From contig JBBQJT010000048.1 in the NCBI GenBank assembly GCA_038326165.1, forward strand, positions 1 to 29,694: 29,694 nt of DNA, written 5' to 3'. The notes beneath the pieces are model-generated. The model was given only the letters and a program-made list of their open reading frames with translations. It did no database searches and was not told the DNA's origin. This DNA comes from JAEUUM01 sp038326165. GTDB lineage: Bacteria; Bacteroidota; Bacteroidia; Chitinophagales; Saprospiraceae. Below are positions 8,130 through 16,723 of the stretch, piece by piece; positions within the stretch are counted from its first letter, which is position 1; the number at the start of each line of letters is the position of its first letter. A program made the position numbers and the translations under genes.

Positions 8130-11100
8130 TTAATCAATTATTACCATCTTTTTCGTTGCAGAGAAAGATGTTGATTTTACCGTGTAGTATAATATGCCTG
8201 ATGGTACGCCATCTAAATTGATAATTTCACGATTCATACCTTTTGTGAAGTTTCTTTCTAAACGCGATATCAAGCGACCATTCATATCTAGGATATCAAT
8301 GAATCCAGGCTCAGCCTGTGGCATATTGAATCTTATAGCTGTTGTGCTTTGGAAAGGATTTGGTTCATTTTGATACAATTCAAAGCCTGGTGTTTGATTA
8401 GAAATTTCATCATCGATAAATTTCAAACCAATATTAACATCTTGCTTATTTCCATTGTAAGCTTCAATTGAAGTGATTTTATCGTTTAATGATATCAAAT
8501 TGCTTAACATCTTGCCAGACTTTTTGGCTTTCACCTTAATACTGAATGCTATTTCTGATTTATCTAAACTTACAGAGTTATTATTAAACCATATAGCCGT
8601 CATCAAACCTTGATCTTTGCTGTTTGTGCCAAAATAGTCAGTAGACATGCCAGGAAGATCACCTGGTAATGTACTTACTAATTCCAAGTACTCAGGATCA
8701 AAACCTAAAGTGAATTGATAACCAAGAATATCTTCAAAGTCTTGAGTTCTAAAATTAATGGTATAAGTTTGATCTTTCTTAACATTTTGATCAATTGCAA
8801 TGAACTTCATATCTGCAACATACTCTCTTGTTTCGTTACCATTCCCTGTTGCTGTTAAAGGATCTGCACTGTATTGTACATCAGCAACTTTAATACCCCA
8901 GAAATTGGCTCCAGTAATATTATTCATAACATTGTTGAAAGTCAATGATTTTTGGTATACTGGCGCAAAAGGGTTCAATGGATTAGGGAAAACATAAGAT
9001 TTAGGTACAAAAACCCAAGATTCATTATTAGGGAAATTAGGGATATTGTTCAAAATTACTGCTTGAGCCACTGCCAAATCTATTCCGTTAATTGAAGCGT
9101 CATTGTTTGCATCTGCAGCGATCAATTGATATGGAGTAGTTAATGCACCTGAACCAGGATTCAATACATGTTGTTGAATAATCGCTAAGTCTAATGCAGT
9201 TACACCATTTACAGGATTGATATTCTTTTTAGGTGTAATAATCGCATTTCCTGCATTTGGTACTACAAAGTTGAAGTTGCCATTACTAGTAGTTGTAAAT
9301 GAACCAATAGTATTTCCAGTTAGACCAACTTGAGCCTGTCCTACTGGTAAATTATTAGGGGTTGTTATGTTTCCAGATATTGTAAAGCTACTTGGTTGTG
9401 TATTTGCCAAAACAGTTACTGATCCAAATCCTTTACAGCCTGTTGCATTGTCTGTTACTGTTACATTATAAGTGCCAGCTGCAAGTCCATTCACAGTTGG
9501 AGTTGTAGAAATGTTAGGATCGTTCCACAGATAACTAAAGTTTCCAGAACCTCCAGTCACTACTACTGTTGCCGAACCGTCGGTTGCAATTGGAGTGGAT
9601 GCATTGGTACTGGAGAAAGTTAAGGTTATTGTGGTTAAATTATTTCCAGAAATATTGATAATAGAAGTACAAGTATTTGAGTTTCCTTGTTGGTCAACAA
9701 CTGTCAGAGTAACCAAATTATTACCAAGAGTTGTACAATCAAATAATGTTTTGCTTAATGAATAGACAAGTTGATTACTTGGAGTACAGTTGTCAATACT
9801 GCCTTCATCAACATTTAGTGGAGACACAGTAGCGAAACCTGAACTGTTTATTGTTACGTTCAAAAGGTCATCACATTTTGCAATTGGATTTGAATTGTCA
9901 ACTACCGTTACTATCACCACCACTGTGCTAGCATTACCACACTTATCTGTTGCAGTAAACACTACGTTGGTAACTCCTACAGGATATGTTCCTGAGGCAT
10001 TTGCACCGCCACTGTTGAAGGAATTTGTAACCGTAATATTGCTGCTTCCTTGACAGTCCGTAATATTATTAGATAAATTTAAAGTGACAGGAGCAGAACA
10101 CAGTAAAGAATTGAAGTTATTGGTAAACAATACTATTGGCCCCGGAACATTACTGTAAACTGGAGCTTGTATGTCCTGAACAGTAATCTTTTGTGTATGT
10201 GTTGATTTATTGTTGCAATCATCTGTGGCAACCCAAGTTCTGGTTACAACATAATTAAAGTCTGTGCAAGAGTTGTTACTAGTCTTTGTAGATGTTTGTG
10301 TAAATGAGACTGCGACACTAGCATCACAGAAATCAGTAGCTGTAACTGCTGAAGCAGTGGGCACAGTACTTCCACATGCCAAAGTGACATCTGCTGGCAG
10401 AACAACATTGAATGTAGGAGGCGTGTTATCCAAAATTTGAATAATTTGTGCGCATGTAGATGAATTGTTGAAGTCATCTCTTACTCTCCATGTTCTTAAA
10501 ATAGCTGCACAATTGGTACCTGCTGGAGCAATTGCCACATCAGCAAACGTTACAATAGTTTTACAATTATCTGTAACGCTTGGGTTTCCTAATGCAGGAT
10601 TTAGTGCAGGATCCAAAGAAGAGGTACAACTAACTGTGATATTTGCAGGACAACTTGTGAATGTAGGAACTACATTGTCCTGAACTTCAACAAATGTTTG
10701 ACACGTTGCAGCATTACCAGCTGCGTCAGTAACTGTTAGTATGACCAGAATAGTAGTGCCGACATTTGCACAGGTAACTGTTGCTGGGTTTAAAGAGAAC
10801 GTCAATGGTCCAGGGCAATTGTCGAAGCTTCCAGCGTTGAATGATGCTGGGTTTAATGTTACTGAGCCAGTTGCTCCTATGGGAACACCCACGTTGAGAA
10901 CACATGCAGGATTTGGTGCCTGTGTATCAGTAATAGTTACTGTTACATTTCTAGTAGTTTCATTGCCACACGGATCAGAAACAGTAAATTTAAAAGTATA
11001 GGATCCTACAGGGTAGTTACCAGTTGCAACATTTGTGCCCGGTCCGTAAATACTTGTATTGGTAATGGTTAAGTTGCCAAAAGCTGCACAATTATCCGTT

Positions 11101-14100
11101 ACATCAGCAGAATTTACAATGATATTCACCAGCTTCGTACATAGATTAATATCATTTACTCCGGTGAAAACTGTAGGGAATGAAGCGTTTAATACTGGTG
11201 CTTTATCGTCTTTAACTGTTATTGTTTGAGTTGCAACAGTCACATTTCCAGAAGCATCAGTTGCTGTCCACGTTCTTGTTATGGTATAATTGTAAAAACT
11301 GCAAAGATTGGCATTATTGCCTTTGGTTGAAACTTCATTAAATGTAATAGTTGGAGTAGGTGCGCAATTATCGGTTGCATTCACGCCACCAACTACACCA
11401 ATACCTGGTGCTGTTGGAACTGATTCACAATTTACAGTAACGTTAACCGGAATTCCACTAAACACAGGAGCTGTAACATCACGAACGGTAACTCTGGCTG
11501 AGCATGTAGATTCGTTACCTGCAGCGTCACTTACAAAATAGGTTACAAAATTGACACCCCTCTGCAATACTTCAGAGGAAATACTTGTGTTGTTTGTTCC
11601 TGGTTTCTTTGCTACAATTGTAGCTCCTGATATTGAATAAGTTACAGAAACAACCCCGCATAGATCAGCATATTGTCCTAATCCAAGAGCATTTAGTGTT
11701 CCTGGAGACACGTTCATTGATGTGATTCCTGTTACGCTACAGGCGTTTGATGGTGAGTTAACAGTAATATCAGCAGGACAAACCAATTGTGGTGCCGTGA
11801 TATCAGGAGTAACTGAAATCAATTGAGATTGTGAAGAAGTATTGTTCTGACCATCGATGTAGGTCCATATTACGTTAAAGCTTCCTACCCCAAAGGTGTA
11901 TCTTGGAGGGTTACTACCTATTACAAACATACCTGTGTTTGGTATACCAAATATTGTAACACCACAATCATTTGCAGTTGGAGCATTTAAGGTCAAACTT
12001 CCGCAACTTGAACTTGCAGGGGGTAGAGTTGCACCTACAATGTTAGGTACAGGGTTTTGTTGATCATCTAATACCATATTAAATGTAACAGATGTCATCA
12101 AGCCCAACGCATTCGCATCCATTGCAGTAATGGTAATAGGAAATGTCCCACCATCTACTAAGCCTCCAGGATTTCCTGCAAAAACAACACTTAGTGGAGT
12201 TCCTGCTGCAGGAACTTGAGTCATTTTAACCGTCGCTTGGCAATTGTCAAAAACATTAACTTTCGCTACACAATCTGGTACTAAAGCATTTGGGCAAATA
12301 GAAGGCAATAATAAAGTGCCTGGATTAGCCAAAACAGGTGGTTCTACATCTTGGATTGTAACTGAGAAAGAACACGTTGCTGTATTGCCAGACAAATCTT
12401 CTGCCGTATAGGTAATAGTTGTTATACCTACAGGAAAATTTCCAATAGGATTCATAATGAAATTACTGTAAGGATAATTATTTGTGATAGCGGCTTGAAC
12501 TGAAGCATTACTTATAGTTTCTATTACAGACAAATCAAAAGCACTGGCACAGTTATCAATAATATCTGGTCCAAATACTGCACTTGGCCTTAGCCATGTT
12601 ACAATGTTTGAACAATTAGCAGTTAGATTTGGTAGCACGACATTATTCGGGCAATAAACGAAAATTGGATCTTCATCATCGCTAATGATTACGTTAATTT
12701 GACAAGTTGAAATATTGCCATAATTATCTGTAGCTGTCCATGTTACCACTGTGGTACCGCCATCGAAACTCGCACCTGCAAGGGTCATATTGCTTGGTGA
12801 TCCAGCATAATTATGTGTTAAAGTGACACTTGCATCACAATTGTCAGTTGAAGTTGGGTCAAATTCTGCGCCACTAACTACATAAATACAATCTCCTGTA
12901 ATACCATCAGCCGAAGTATTTCTTCTAAGATTATTTCCTGCTGCAACATCTTCATCTTTACATATAATTACAGGATCAGTATCGTCAAATACTAAAATAG
13001 TTTGATCGCATGTTTGAACATTGCCGTTAACGTCAGTAACCGTCCATCTTAATGTGAAAGTTGCTTGATTAGTTGGAGTAGCAGCAATATTGAAAGTTGA
13101 ACCACCAAGGCTTGAAGCACTAGGTCCAGCCGTATATACCGCAGATGCAGGATTAACGGATTGTAATGCAACAGACACAGATTGAATACCACAATTATCA
13201 TTCACATTTGAAATATTAAAACTTGCATCTGCATTTGACAAGTTAACAGCACAATCTGTCTTATTTACATCATAGGAATCTCCTGTTCCCAATGAAACAT
13301 TAGGTCCACAGGTAAAAGTTGGTAGCTGGTTGTCGTTTACCGTAATGGTAAATGTACAAGTACCCTCAAGTCCTACGGCATCTCTACCAAAGTACGTGAC
13401 GGTATTAATCCCTTCATTAAATATAACACCCCCAACGTTGGCTCCAACAGTTTTAGCTACTGTTGTTGCTCCAGCTACACTGTAGCTAAATTGGGTGATG
13501 TCGCAATTATCTATTCCTTGGTTTGGTGACAAAGCTCCAGGAAATAATAATAATCCACCGATGTGTGGACTTACATCAATCATTGTAACACCAGGTATTG
13601 AAGTTGCTGTGCACACACCAGGAGCAGTGACGGCAATTTTGTTGGTAGGACAATTTAAGACAGGAGTTGTGTTGTCAACTGTAACTTGAACTATTTGTAT
13701 TTGAGTTGCCGTGTTTCCATTTCCATCATCATAGATCCATGTAATAACATAGTTGTTGGGGCTCAATGTATATATAGGAGGTGGTCCCGCGTTGAATGTA
13801 GCTCCTGAAATAGTAGCTTTTCCATAAATCAAATTTCCATTACAATCAGTTGCAGTTGGCGCAGTTAATGCGTATGAACCGCAAGATGCTGAAGTAGTAT
13901 TATTTGGATTAATTGTTGGCAATGATGCTAAAGTCGGAATTGGTGCATCTTGATCACTTAAGGTAACCATAAATGTGCATTCATTCGCACCACCTGCGGG
14001 ATCCGGATTAGGATTGTTTGCAGCATCTTTCACTATTAGTCTTACTTGGAATGTTGATCCATTTACCAAAGTTGTGACTAAACTTACCAAGGTTCCTGGA

Positions 14101-16094
14101 GTAGGTATTTGAGTTACTGTAAAACCATTGTTTTGGCAGTTGTCAAAAATATTTGCTAAACCTCTATAATCTGGAACTATAGCATTTATACAAATGCTAT
14201 TCAGGACTTGGTTTCCGCTGCAAGTTAGAGTTGGAGCTTCCACGTCAACTACAGTAACTGTAAATTGACAAGTTGAGGTATTACCTGATCCATCAGTCCA
14301 AACATAATTTACCTGTGAAGTTCCTACTGGAAAAACACCAAAATCTTGAGCTCCACCACCTGTAATTATTGGAAATACATTTCCATCAGGATCTATGAAT
14401 GATTTGGAGCTTGCTATTAATGCACCACTGCAATTATCAATTGCGATTGGTCTTGTCCATGCTACAGTAGCAATACAGCTTCCTGCTTCATTTGGAATGT
14501 TGACAATATTGGCAGGACAACCCGTAACAATAGGATCTACATCATCAACAATATTAACTTGAAATTGATACGATGAAAAGTTAAAACAAGCATCTCTTGA
14601 AAAATATGTAATAACATAAGATCCAACTGATAAAAATTGTGCAGGATTTTGCGCAGGATTGTTCCCTGAAAACGCAAGAGGAAAAGTAGCAAACGGTGTA
14701 GGAAGGTTTCTAACTACAATCCATCCCGCATAGGTTATATTTTGACAGTCGGTAGCAGTAGCGATAAAGGATGGAATCGGAGCATTCACCGGAGCTGAGC
14801 CACCGATATTGATACCACATGGTGTTGAAGCCAATAATTCGTTGTAGTAATCCGAAACATTTAATGTTCTAGCGGGACCTGTATAGAAATTTGGTAAAAT
14901 TTCAACTGCTGGACCAGAAGGCACACTGCCACTAGCATAGTTGGGCCCTTTATTATCTGACGTAAAAATGTTAAGAGTGTAATGATCTGCACCAACCAAA
15001 TCAATTAAATTTCCAGATGCATCAATTGCACGGTATCTAATTGTTGTGCGAGTGTAGTTGTTATTTATGCCGAGAACAGATGTACAAGCCAAAGGAGTTG
15101 TTACCACATCAATAATTGATTCAAGTGGGTTGATATCACAATTATCAGCTGCTGTTGGCAAGTAGGTATTAATTAAGAAATTAAGATCGGAAGAATAATT
15201 GGCATTGTTACAGTCTAGCACAATAGTTCGGGTGTCTGTAGCGAGCGTAAAGCTTTGTGCTACTTGACTTGCCAAGCCAGTTATAGAACTTGCCTGCCAA
15301 ATTGGATCTTCGTTATCCGATACAGTCACAGTAAAGGAGCATGTGGCAGTAGTTCCTGAAAAATCAGTTACGCGGTAAGTAACAGTACTTGTGCCAATAG
15401 TAAAATTGAAAACTCCAGCATCAGATCCTGTTATAAAACCACTATTGCTGGCGCCATTAACGACCTGGTACGCAATTACTGATGAACAATTGTCTCCATA
15501 TTGGCCAGGAAGCGCTGCTGCAAGAGGCGACACATTTGTCATTCCAATGCTTGCGCCACCGCCTGCATTCCAGTTAAGAATACAATCATAATTCCCGTCA
15601 TCACTAGTATTTCCAGAAACATTTGCCGGGCAAATTATTGTTGGTGCTTGGGTGTCAATTATAATAATTGTAACGGCAACTATTGCACTTGAATTTCCAT
15701 CAATGACACCATTATCGTCAGCCATTACGTTGTATACGCCAGCTCCATTACCACCACCGTTACAACCAATAGTTATTGATGTGCCCCATGTCAAGGTAAG
15801 TGGATCGAAAATGTACAATTGGCAAGGACCTCCTCCGCCTACTCCGAGTATTGGAGTTAATGTTGCTTGATTGACCGAAGTTGACGGTGTATTCAAGTTA
15901 AGCGTTACTGTAAGGGGTAAATTTTGGTAAGCGTACGAGCATGGTTGTGCTGTAAGGCTTGACTTATAAAAGATGCCACTTACACATAACAATAACAGGG
16001 AAGTTTTCACTACCCATTTGGTAATCCTAGTCTTCATAGAAAAAGGGAGTTTGGTGGTTGATGTTTTTCTCTTTGCAGTGTCTGCTTGTTTCAT
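8130..16094 (-). CDS. Giant T9SS type-A secreted protein with HYR modules, SprB-like repeat, dockerin-like and cohesin-like domains
   Basis: Numbering is from the ATG at 16094 (2654 residues); the frame extends 11 codons further to a TTG at 16127, which is less likely. The N-terminus is basic and extended before a hydrophobic signal core (about 28-49, ending SLTAQ); a later ATG at residue 20 is possible. Next come an unassigned beta-rich domain (50-147), about 20 HYR-type modules (148-2149, the second and third very divergent), a SprB-like repeat (2150-2233, with FSYLWND and AAGTYNVTVTD), a carboxypeptidase-regulatory-like sandwich (about 2234-2285), a dockerin-like segment (2286-2353), a cohesin-like module (2427-2570) and a type-A sorting domain (2571-2654, YQNEPNPF then LDMNGRLISR). 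The protein should be exported through the T9SS and then cleaved and attached, or released. No enzyme domain was recognised; an adhesin or matrix role is inferred. It is probably transcribed alone, from the promoter candidate at 16340 to the terminator at 8087. Confidence 0.92.
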   Translation of the reverse strand: MKQADTAKRKTSTTKLPFSMKTRITKWVVKTSLLLLCVSGIFYKSSLTAQPCSYAYQNLPLTVTLNLNTPSTSVNQATLTPILGVGGGGPCQLYIFDPLTLTWGTSITIGCNGGGNGAGVYNVMADDNGVIDGNSSAIVAVTIIIIDTQAPTIICPANVSGNTSDDGNYDCILNWNAGGGASIGMTNVSPLAAALPGQYGDNCSSVIAYQVVNGASNSGFITGSDAGVFNFTIGTSTVTYRVTDFSGTTATCSFTVTVSDNEDPIWQASSITGLASQVAQSFTLATDTRTIVLDCNNANYSSDLNFLINTYLPTAADNCDINPLESIIDVVTTPLACTSVLGINNNYTRTTIRYRAIDASGNLIDLVGADHYTLNIFTSDNKGPNYASGSVPSGPAVEILPNFYTGPARTLNVSDYYNELLASTPCGINIGGSAPVNAPIPSFIATATDCQNITYAGWIVVRNLPTPFATFPLAFSGNNPAQNPAQFLSVGSYVITYFSRDACFNFSSYQFQVNIVDDVDPIVTGCPANIVNIPNEAGSCIATVAWTRPIAIDNCSGALIASSKSFIDPDGNVFPIITGGGAQDFGVFPVGTSQVNYVWTDGSGNTSTCQFTVTVVDVEAPTLTCSGNQVLNSICINAIVPDYRGLANIFDNCQNNGFTVTQIPTPGTLVSLVTTLVNGSTFQVRLIVKDAANNPNPDPAGGANECTFMVTLSDQDAPIPTLASLPTINPNNTTSASCGSYALTAPTATDCNGNLIYGKATISGATFNAGPPPIYTLSPNNYVITWIYDDGNGNTATQIQIVQVTVDNTTPVLNCPTNKIAVTAPGVCTATSIPGVTMIDVSPHIGGLLLFPGALSPNQGIDNCDITQFSYSVAGATTVAKTVGANVGGVIFNEGINTVTYFGRDAVGLEGTCTFTITVNDNQLPTFTCGPNVSLGTGDSYDVNKTDCAVNLSNADASFNISNVNDNCGIQSVSVALQSVNPASAVYTAGPSASSLGGSTFNIAATPTNQATFTLRWTVTDVNGNVQTCDQTILVFDDTDPVIICKDEDVAAGNNLRRNTSADGITGDCIYVVSGAEFDPTSTDNCDASVTLTHNYAGSPSNMTLAGASFDGGTTVVTWTATDNYGNISTCQINVIISDDEDPIFVYCPNNVVLPNLTANCSNIVTWLRPSAVFGPDIIDNCASAFDLSVIETISNASVQAAITNNYPYSNFIMNPIGNFPVGITTITYTAEDLSGNTATCSFSVTIQDVEPPVLANPGTLLLPSICPNALVPDCVAKVNVFDNCQATVKMTQVPAAGTPLSVVFAGNPGGLVDGGTFPITITAMDANALGLMTSVTFNMVLDDQQNPVPNIVGATLPPASSSCGSLTLNAPTANDCGVTIFGIPNTGMFVIGSNPPRYTFGVGSFNVIWTYIDGQNNTSSQSQLISVTPDITAPQLVCPADITVNSPSNACSVTGITSMNVSPGTLNALGLGQYADLCGVVSVTYSISGATIVAKKPGTNNTSISSEVLQRGVNFVTYFVSDAAGNESTCSARVTVRDVTAPVFSGIPVNVTVNCESVPTAPGIGVVGGVNATDNCAPTPTITFNEVSTKGNNANLCSFYNYTITRTWTATDASGNVTVATQTITVKDDKAPVLNASFPTVFTGVNDINLCTKLVNIIVNSADVTDNCAAFGNLTITNTSIYGPGTNVATGNYPVGSYTFKFTVSDPCGNETTRNVTVTITDTQAPNPACVLNVGVPIGATGSVTLNPASFNAGSFDNCPGPLTFSLNPATVTCANVGTTILVILTVTDAAGNAATCQTFVEVQDNVVPTFTSCPANITVSCTSSLDPALNPALGNPSVTDNCKTIVTFADVAIAPAGTNCAAILRTWRVRDDFNNSSTCAQIIQILDNTPPTFNVVLPADVTLACGSTVPTASAVTATDFCDASVAVSFTQTSTKTSNNSCTDFNYVVTRTWVATDDCNNKSTHTQKITVQDIQAPVYSNVPGPIVLFTNNFNSLLCSAPVTLNLSNNITDCQGSSNITVTNSFNSGGANASGTYPVGVTNVVFTATDKCGNASTVVVIVTVVDNSNPIAKCDDLLNVTINSSGFATVSPLNVDEGSIDNCTPSNQLVYSLSKTLFDCTTLGNNLVTLTVVDQQGNSNTCTSIINISGNNLTTITLTFSSTNASTPIATDGSATVVVTGGSGNFSYLWNDPNISTTPTVNGLAAGTYNVTVTDNATGCKGFGSVTVLANTQPSSFTISGNITTPNNLPVGQAQVGLTGNTIGSFTTTSNGNFNFVVPNAGNAIITPKKNINPVNGVTALDLAIIQQHVLNPGSGALTTPYQLIAADANNDASINGIDLAVAQAVILNNIPNFPNNESWVFVPKSYVFPNPLNPFAPVYQKSLTFNNVMNNITGANFWGIKVADVQYSADPLTATGNGNETREYVADMKFIAIDQNVKKDQTYTINFRTQDFEDILGYQFTLGFDPEYLELVSTLPGDLPGMSTDYFGTNSKDQGLMTAIWFNNNSVSLDKSEIAFSIKVKAKKSGKMLSNLISLNDKITSIEAYNGNKQDVNIGLKFIDDEISNQTPGFELYQNEPNPFQSTTAIRFNMPQAEPGFIDILDMNGRLISRLERNFTKGMNREIINLDGVPSGILYYTVKSTSFSATKKMVIID
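8133..8384 (-). other. Type-A T9SS C-terminal sorting domain (Por_Secre_tail-like)
   Basis: The final 84 residues begin FELYQNEPNPF and continue with IRFNMP, the ILDMNGRLISRL strand, GVPSGILYYTVK and a closing KKMVIID. These are the hallmark blocks of type-A (TIGR04183-like) C-terminal domains, which are removed by the T9SS sortase PorU in characterised species. Confidence 0.93.
8385..8816 (-). other. Cohesin-like module preceding the type-A sorting domain
   Basis: Residues 2427-2570 have the cohesin-type strand pattern: QTYTINFRTQDFEDILGYQF, then TLGFDPEYLELVS, then EIAFSIKVKAKKSG. This resembles the four modules in the neighbouring type-B protein (SLQFGMTWDEALLSFVG type) at the level of fold signature, without close identity. 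Assignment is by eye and could equally be a generic beta-sandwich. Confidence 0.55.
9039..9239 (-). other. Dockerin-like segment with two calcium-loop repeats
   Basis: Two 12-residue loops are each followed by a predicted helix. Loop 1 is NINPVNGVTALD (residues 2291-2302, then LAIIQQHVL) and loop 2 is DANNDASINGID (2328-2339, then LAVAQAVIL). Loop 2 has the canonical calcium ligands at positions 1, 3, 5, 9 and 12 (D, N, D, N, D). Loop 1 is degenerate: N, N, V, T, D. The arrangement matches type-I dockerins, though similar EF-hand-like segments in Bacteroidota secreted proteins have no proven cohesin partner. Confidence 0.75.
9648..11477 (-). repeat. Three-module HYR super-repeat, two copies
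   Basis: Residues 1540-1806 (10677-11477) and 1890-2149 (9648-10427) repeat the same three-module series. Matching landmarks are FYNYTITRTWTATD with FNYVVTRTWVATD, ATGNYPVGSYTFKFT with ASGTYPVGVTNVVFT, and GSFDNC with GSIDNC. One module separates the copies. Confidence 0.75.
11478..14543 (-). repeat. Four-module HYR super-repeat, two copies
   Basis: Residues 518-921 (13332-14543) and 1140-1539 (11478-12677) of the type-A giant are two copies of the same four-module series. Matching landmarks are NSICINAIVPD with PSICPNALVPD, FDNCQ in both, ASCGSYALTAPTATDC with SSCGSLTLNAPTANDC, and YSVAGATTVAK with YSISGATIVAK. Two other modules separate the copies. Confidence 0.8.
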
Positions 16095-16443
16095 AATTTT
16101 TCGATTTTCAGGTATTGAAAAAATCAAATAAACAGCGTTTATCTAACTTATTCAGATATTCCAATGAGCAAAAGTAATCACTCAATTCATTTATACAATA
16201 CAAAGCCATTTAATTTTTCAAATGTGTTAAAAAACAATTTGATTTTTAAAATCGGAAGTCAGTACTCGTAGCGATGTGTATGGGACTATAACTTATTGAT
16301 ATTCAATGAAAGAGAAAGAAGGTTCTTTCATTTAAAATACAAACCTAATAAAGATATTTGTATAAAACAATTTTTTTTTCAATTGGTACTGAAATGTGTG
16401 TATCAATCAATAAAAAAACACAATATGTTAAATAATATAAAAA
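16095..16443. other. AT-rich gap between the type-A giant gene and tRNA-Leu
   Basis: These 349 bases contain no convincing gene. They hold a candidate promoter for the giant gene (16340-16370) and otherwise A/T-rich sequence, which would give a 5' leader of over 200 bases. A short open frame on the plus strand here runs through the tRNA and is not believable. Confidence 0.6.
16340..16370 (-). promoter_or_regulatory. Candidate Bacteroidota promoter for the type-A giant gene
   Basis: On the minus strand TTG (16370-16368) is followed after 20 bases by TAGGTTTG (16347-16340), matching the TAnnTTTG -7 element and its usual spacing from a -33 TTG. It lies about 245 bases upstream of the ATG at 16094. 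Confidence 0.5.
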
Positions 16444-16532
16444 TGGTACCCGGAGTGGGACTTGAACCCACACGGCCATCACTGGCCACAGGATTTTAAG
16501 TCCTGCGTGTCTACCGATTTCACCATCCGGGC
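16444..16532 (-). tRNA. tRNA-Leu (anticodon UAA)
   Basis: This 89-base class II tRNA has an anticodon stem CAGGA/TCCTG around the loop CTTAAAA, giving anticodon UAA. It has a long variable arm (GGCC stem), the T loop TTCAAGT in a GTGGG/CCCAC stem, and an acceptor stem GCCCGGA/TCCGGGT with a G-U first pair. CCA is encoded. It lies downstream of tRNA-Gly on the same strand but beyond a terminator. Confidence 0.97.
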
Positions 16533-16556
16533 AAAGCAGTATGCTTCTATTTCAAA

Positions 16557-16581
16557 CAAAAAGAGCCTTCTTTGAAGGCTC
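16557..16581 (-). terminator. Intrinsic terminator directly after tRNA-Gly
   Basis: On the minus strand an 8-base perfect stem (GAGCCTTC/GAAGGCTC, 16563-16581) with a 3-base loop is followed by five Ts (16562-16558). It begins two bases after the encoded CCA of tRNA-Gly and lies between the two tRNA genes. Confidence 0.85.
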
Positions 16582-16582
16582 A

Positions 16583-16658
16583 TGGAGCGGAAAACGAGAC
16601 TCGAACTCGCGACCCCAACCTTGGCAAGGTTGTGCTCTACCAACTGAGCTACTTCCGC
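16583..16658 (-). tRNA. tRNA-Gly (anticodon GCC)
   Basis: This 76-base cloverleaf has acceptor GCGGAAG/TTTCCGC, D arm GCTC/GAGC, anticodon arm CAACC-TTGCCAA-GGTTG with anticodon GCC, T loop TTCGAGT, discriminator U (usual for tRNA-Gly) and an encoded CCA. A near-consensus promoter starts about ten bases upstream. Confidence 0.97.
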
Positions 16659-16668
16659 ATTCGGAGTG

Positions 16669-16700
16669 CAAATATAGCACATTCCTTTTTTTTGAAACAA
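16669..16700 (-). promoter_or_regulatory. Promoter of tRNA-Gly
   Basis: On the minus strand TTG (16700-16698), 21 bases, then TATATTTG (16676-16669) is a perfect TAnnTTTG element at normal spacing. It places transcription start just before the mature tRNA end, and it lies in the 65-base gap after the ppk1 stop. Confidence 0.8.
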
Positions 16701-16723
16701 GAGCTTGCAGAAAAAAAAATAAA

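Noticed and set aside
8800..15870. Plus-strand and one minus-strand ORFs inside the type-A giant gene
   Set aside because: They lie within a clear, continuous 2654-codon gene with recognisable domains, and their peptides have no signal, domain or start context of their own.
2396..16094. Giant repeat genes as a CRISPR-like or DNA-level repeat array
   Set aside because: The periodicity is at the protein level (modules of about 80-150 residues) with diverged DNA; there are no short identical direct repeats with unique spacers.
16444..16658. tRNA genes as an integration site for a mobile element
   Set aside because: No integrase gene, no duplicated tRNA 3' end and no phage or conjugation genes were seen on either side.
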